From assembly GCA_029260375.1 (NCBI GenBank), contig JAJDDI010000020.1, forward strand, positions 1 to 47,873: DNA of 47,873 bases, given 5' to 3'. The stretch is from Phycisphaerales bacterium. Lineage in GTDB: Bacteria > Planctomycetota > Phycisphaerae > Phycisphaerales > UBA1924. Every line of letters starts with the position of its first letter. Positions within the stretch are counted from its first letter, which is position 1. Positions 44,914 to 47,873 of this stretch are shown one piece after another. A program made the position numbers and the translations under genes. The notes under the pieces are model-generated. The model had not been told where the DNA came from, did not search any database, and worked only from the letters and a program-made list of their open reading frames with translations.

Positions 44914-44953
44914 CCCGCCGGCGTCAGGACGACGCCCCAACGCGGGAGCCCCC

Positions 44954-46837
44954 ATGCCCTCACACCTGCTCACCGAGCTCGACCGGCGCGTCCTCGTCTT
45001 CGACGGCGCCATGGGCGCCCTCATCCACGCCATCGATCTCGACATCGAGACCGACTACTGCGGATGCGAGAACTGCCCCGACGTCCTCGTCAAGTCCCGC
45101 CCCGACATCATCCAGGACATCCACGAGCAGTACCTGCACGCCGGAGCCGACGCGATCTACACCGATTCCTTCGGCGGCGCCGCGCACGTCCTCTCCGAGT
45201 TCGACCTCCAGGACGAAACCTTCGAACTCAACAAGCGCGCCGCAGAGATCGCCCGCGCCGCCGCCGACAAGCACACCACCAGCGACAAACCCCGTTTCGT
45301 CCTGGGCTCCATGGGACCGGGCACCAAGCTCATCACGCTCGGCCAGATCGACTGGGACGCCATGCGCGCCTCCTACAGCCAGGCCATGCGCGGCCTCATC
45401 GCCGGCGGCGCCGACGCCATCATGATCGAGACCTGCCAGGATCTGCTCCAGGTCAAGTGCGCCATCAACGCCGCGATCCACGCGCTCGACGAAACCGGCA
45501 AGACCCCGGACGACATCCCCATCATGGTCTCGGTCACCATCGAGCAGACCGGCGCCATGCTCCTGGGCACGTCCATCGAGGGCGCCCTCGCCGCCCTCCG
45601 CGGCTACCCCATCGCCTCGCTCGGGCTCAACTGCGCCACCGGCCCCACCGAGATGACCGAGCACATCCACCACCTCTCCAAGCACTGGGACAAGCACGTC
45701 ACCGTCCTGCCCAACGCCGGCCTGCCCGTCCTCGTTGACGGCAAGACCGAGTACCCCCTCCAGCCCCAGGCCTTCGCCGAGGCCATGCAGCGCTTCATCG
45801 AGCGCGACGCCATCTCCGCCGCCGGCGGCTGCTGCGGCACCACCCCCGAGCACATCCAGCTCCTGGCCGACGTCGTCGCCGAACGCGCCCCCGCACAGCG
45901 CTCGCCCACACCCCCGCGCGCCGGCGCGACGTCGCTCTACAACCCCACCGAGTTCCGCCAGGACACCTCCTTCCTCATCATCGGCGAGCGATGCAACGCC
46001 TCGGGCAGCCGCAGGTTCAAGCGCCTGCTCGAAGAGGAGGACTGGGACAGCATCGTCTCCCTCGCCCGCGAGCAGGTCCGCGAGGGCTCGCACATCCTCG
46101 ACATCAACGTGGACTACGCCGGGCGCGACAACGCTGGCGACATGGCCCAGGTCGTCAGCCGCTTCGTCCAGCAGGTCGACGCCCCGCTCATGCTCGACTC
46201 CACCCAGCCCAATACCATCGAGGCGGGCCTCAAGCACGCCGCGGGCAAGTGCGTCATCAACTCCGCCAACTTCGAGGACGGTCAAGAAAAATTCGACGAC
46301 ATGTGCCGCCTGGCCAAGCGCTACAACGCCGCCCTGGTCATCGGCATGATCGACGAGGACAAAGAAGCCGCCATGGCCCGCACCGCCGACCGCAAGCTCG
46401 CCATCGCTGCCCGCGCCATCGAGCGTGCCAACCGCGAGCACGGGCTCCCGGTCTCTGACATCTTCATCGACCCCCTCGTCCTCCCGATCTCCACCGGCAT
46501 GGACGCCGACCGGCGCTCCGCGCTCGAACTCATCGAGGGCACGCGCCGCATCGCCGCCGCCTTCCCCGAGGTCCAGATCACCTGCGGCCTCTCCAACGTC
46601 TCCTTCGGCCTCAAGCCCGCCGCCCGCGTGATCCTCAACTCCGTCTTCCTCCACGAACTCGTCGAGGCGGGCATGACCAGCGCCATCGTCCACGCGAGCA
46701 AGATCCTCCCTCTCAACAAGATCGAGGATGCCCACAAGCTGGCCGCGCTCAATCTGATCTACGATCGGCGCCTTGAAAGCGTCGGCGGCACAGGCCTCCC
46801 CACGCCCGCCCAGCGCCCGGAGCCCGCAAGCGTCTGA
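44954..46837 (+). CDS. metH: Methionine synthase, homocysteine- and pterin-binding half (MetH N-terminal part)
   Basis: Cobalamin-dependent methionine synthase transfers a methyl group from methyltetrahydrofolate to homocysteine. This 627-residue protein holds only two of the usual modules. Residues 1-325 are the homocysteine/zinc domain, with VFDGAMGALI at the start and the Zn ligands Cys227 (GLNCATGP) and Cys293/Cys294 (GGCCGTTPEH). Residues about 335-620 are the methyltetrahydrofolate (pterin) domain with IIGERCNASGSRRF, ILDINVDYAG, LMLDSTQPNTIEAGL and GLSNVSFGLKPAARVILN. The cap and B12-binding modules are in a separate gene, 85 nt on. ATG 44954 follows CGGGAG; the frame is open from 44903. 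Confidence 0.93.
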   Translation: MPSHLLTELDRRVLVFDGAMGALIHAIDLDIETDYCGCENCPDVLVKSRPDIIQDIHEQYLHAGADAIYTDSFGGAAHVLSEFDLQDETFELNKRAAEIARAAADKHTTSDKPRFVLGSMGPGTKLITLGQIDWDAMRASYSQAMRGLIAGGADAIMIETCQDLLQVKCAINAAIHALDETGKTPDDIPIMVSVTIEQTGAMLLGTSIEGALAALRGYPIASLGLNCATGPTEMTEHIHHLSKHWDKHVTVLPNAGLPVLVDGKTEYPLQPQAFAEAMQRFIERDAISAAGGCCGTTPEHIQLLADVVAERAPAQRSPTPPRAGATSLYNPTEFRQDTSFLIIGERCNASGSRRFKRLLEEEDWDSIVSLAREQVREGSHILDINVDYAGRDNAGDMAQVVSRFVQQVDAPLMLDSTQPNTIEAGLKHAAGKCVINSANFEDGQEKFDDMCRLAKRYNAALVIGMIDEDKEAAMARTADRKLAIAARAIERANREHGLPVSDIFIDPLVLPISTGMDADRRSALELIEGTRRIAAAFPEVQITCGLSNVSFGLKPAARVILNSVFLHELVEAGMTSAIVHASKILPLNKIEDAHKLAALNLIYDRRLESVGGTGLPTPAQRPEPASV

Positions 46838-46842
46838 CTCCT

Positions 46843-46883
46843 CCTCCCTCTCCCCTCGGGGGAGAGGGCCGGGGTGAGGGGCT
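46843..46883 (+). repeat. REP-like palindromic repeat, copy 4
   Basis: Nearly identical to copy 1 at 32720. It lies in the 85-nt gap between the two methionine synthase genes and leaves little other sequence there. Confidence 0.9.
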
Positions 46884-46922
46884 ACCGATCCTTCACCCCG
46901 TCTCTCCCCAACAGAGATCCCG

Positions 46923-47873
<951 letters not shown>

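Noticed and set aside
44850-44953. Cobalamin or SAM riboswitch before metH
   Set aside because: The predicted leader is only about 35 nt and has no B12 box or SAM core; the palindrome looks like a protein site.

Overview
The window is GC-rich, densely coded bacterial DNA that most resembles a planctomycete of the Phycisphaerales type. This placement is inferred from gene content, not from a marker-gene tree. The supporting signs are: an ECF sigma factor of the planctomycete-expanded type translationally coupled to a Ser/Thr kinase with a long TPR tail; two secreted proteins ending in a PEP-CTERM-like tail (hydrophobic stretch then ATRRRR); a subtilase with a dockerin-like, Asp-rich C-terminus; and several type IV pilus/type II secretion ATPases. 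No phage is visible. The only mobile traces are an IS5-type transposase remnant, an inverted-repeat-flanked GxxExxY gene and dispersed REP-like palindromes.

Layout. 1-5898 (minus) is a type IV pilus/T2SS operon: gspE-type ATPase, pilT, a second gspE-type ATPase, and a gspF/pilC gene cut by the window edge. 6146-8743 (plus) holds a coaB-only ligase, a pseudouridine synthase fused to a methyltransferase, and tRNA-Gly with a good terminator. 8744-9146 holds the IS5 remnant. 9147-12400 (minus) is the sigma factor/kinase pair. 12600-13685 is a methyltransferase gene with its own terminator.

13850-22232 is the metabolic core: mmsA-type dehydrogenase, beta-ureidopropionase, NCS1 transporter, class III aminotransferase and dihydropyrimidinase on the plus strand, with a preA-like dihydropyrimidine dehydrogenase convergent to them. 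Together they give a near-complete reductive pathway from uracil or thymine, via dihydropyrimidine, N-carbamoyl-beta-amino acid, beta-alanine or 3-aminoisobutyrate and a semialdehyde, to acetyl- or propionyl-CoA, plus uptake. A GxxExxY gene bounded by 17-bp perfect inverted repeats sits inside this operon.

22360-26631 carries infA, the secreted subtilase and two tandem PEP-CTERM-like proteins with structured leaders. 26730-30450 (minus) is glycerate kinase, a second pilT and a DAO-type FAD oxidoreductase. 30498-36022 holds a zinc-ribbon membrane protein, a short-chain fatty acid transporter with an aminotransferase, then a Bcp peroxiredoxin and a photolyase. 36092-40656 (minus) has an unrecognised protein, a secreted esterase-like protein, a secreted protein of unknown function and a TIGR01777-type epimerase. 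40767 onward has tRNA-Asn, an RhlE-like helicase, a secreted protein of unknown function, rpmE and a methionine synthase split into two genes. The window ends in a 19-base C run that looks like a low-quality contig end.
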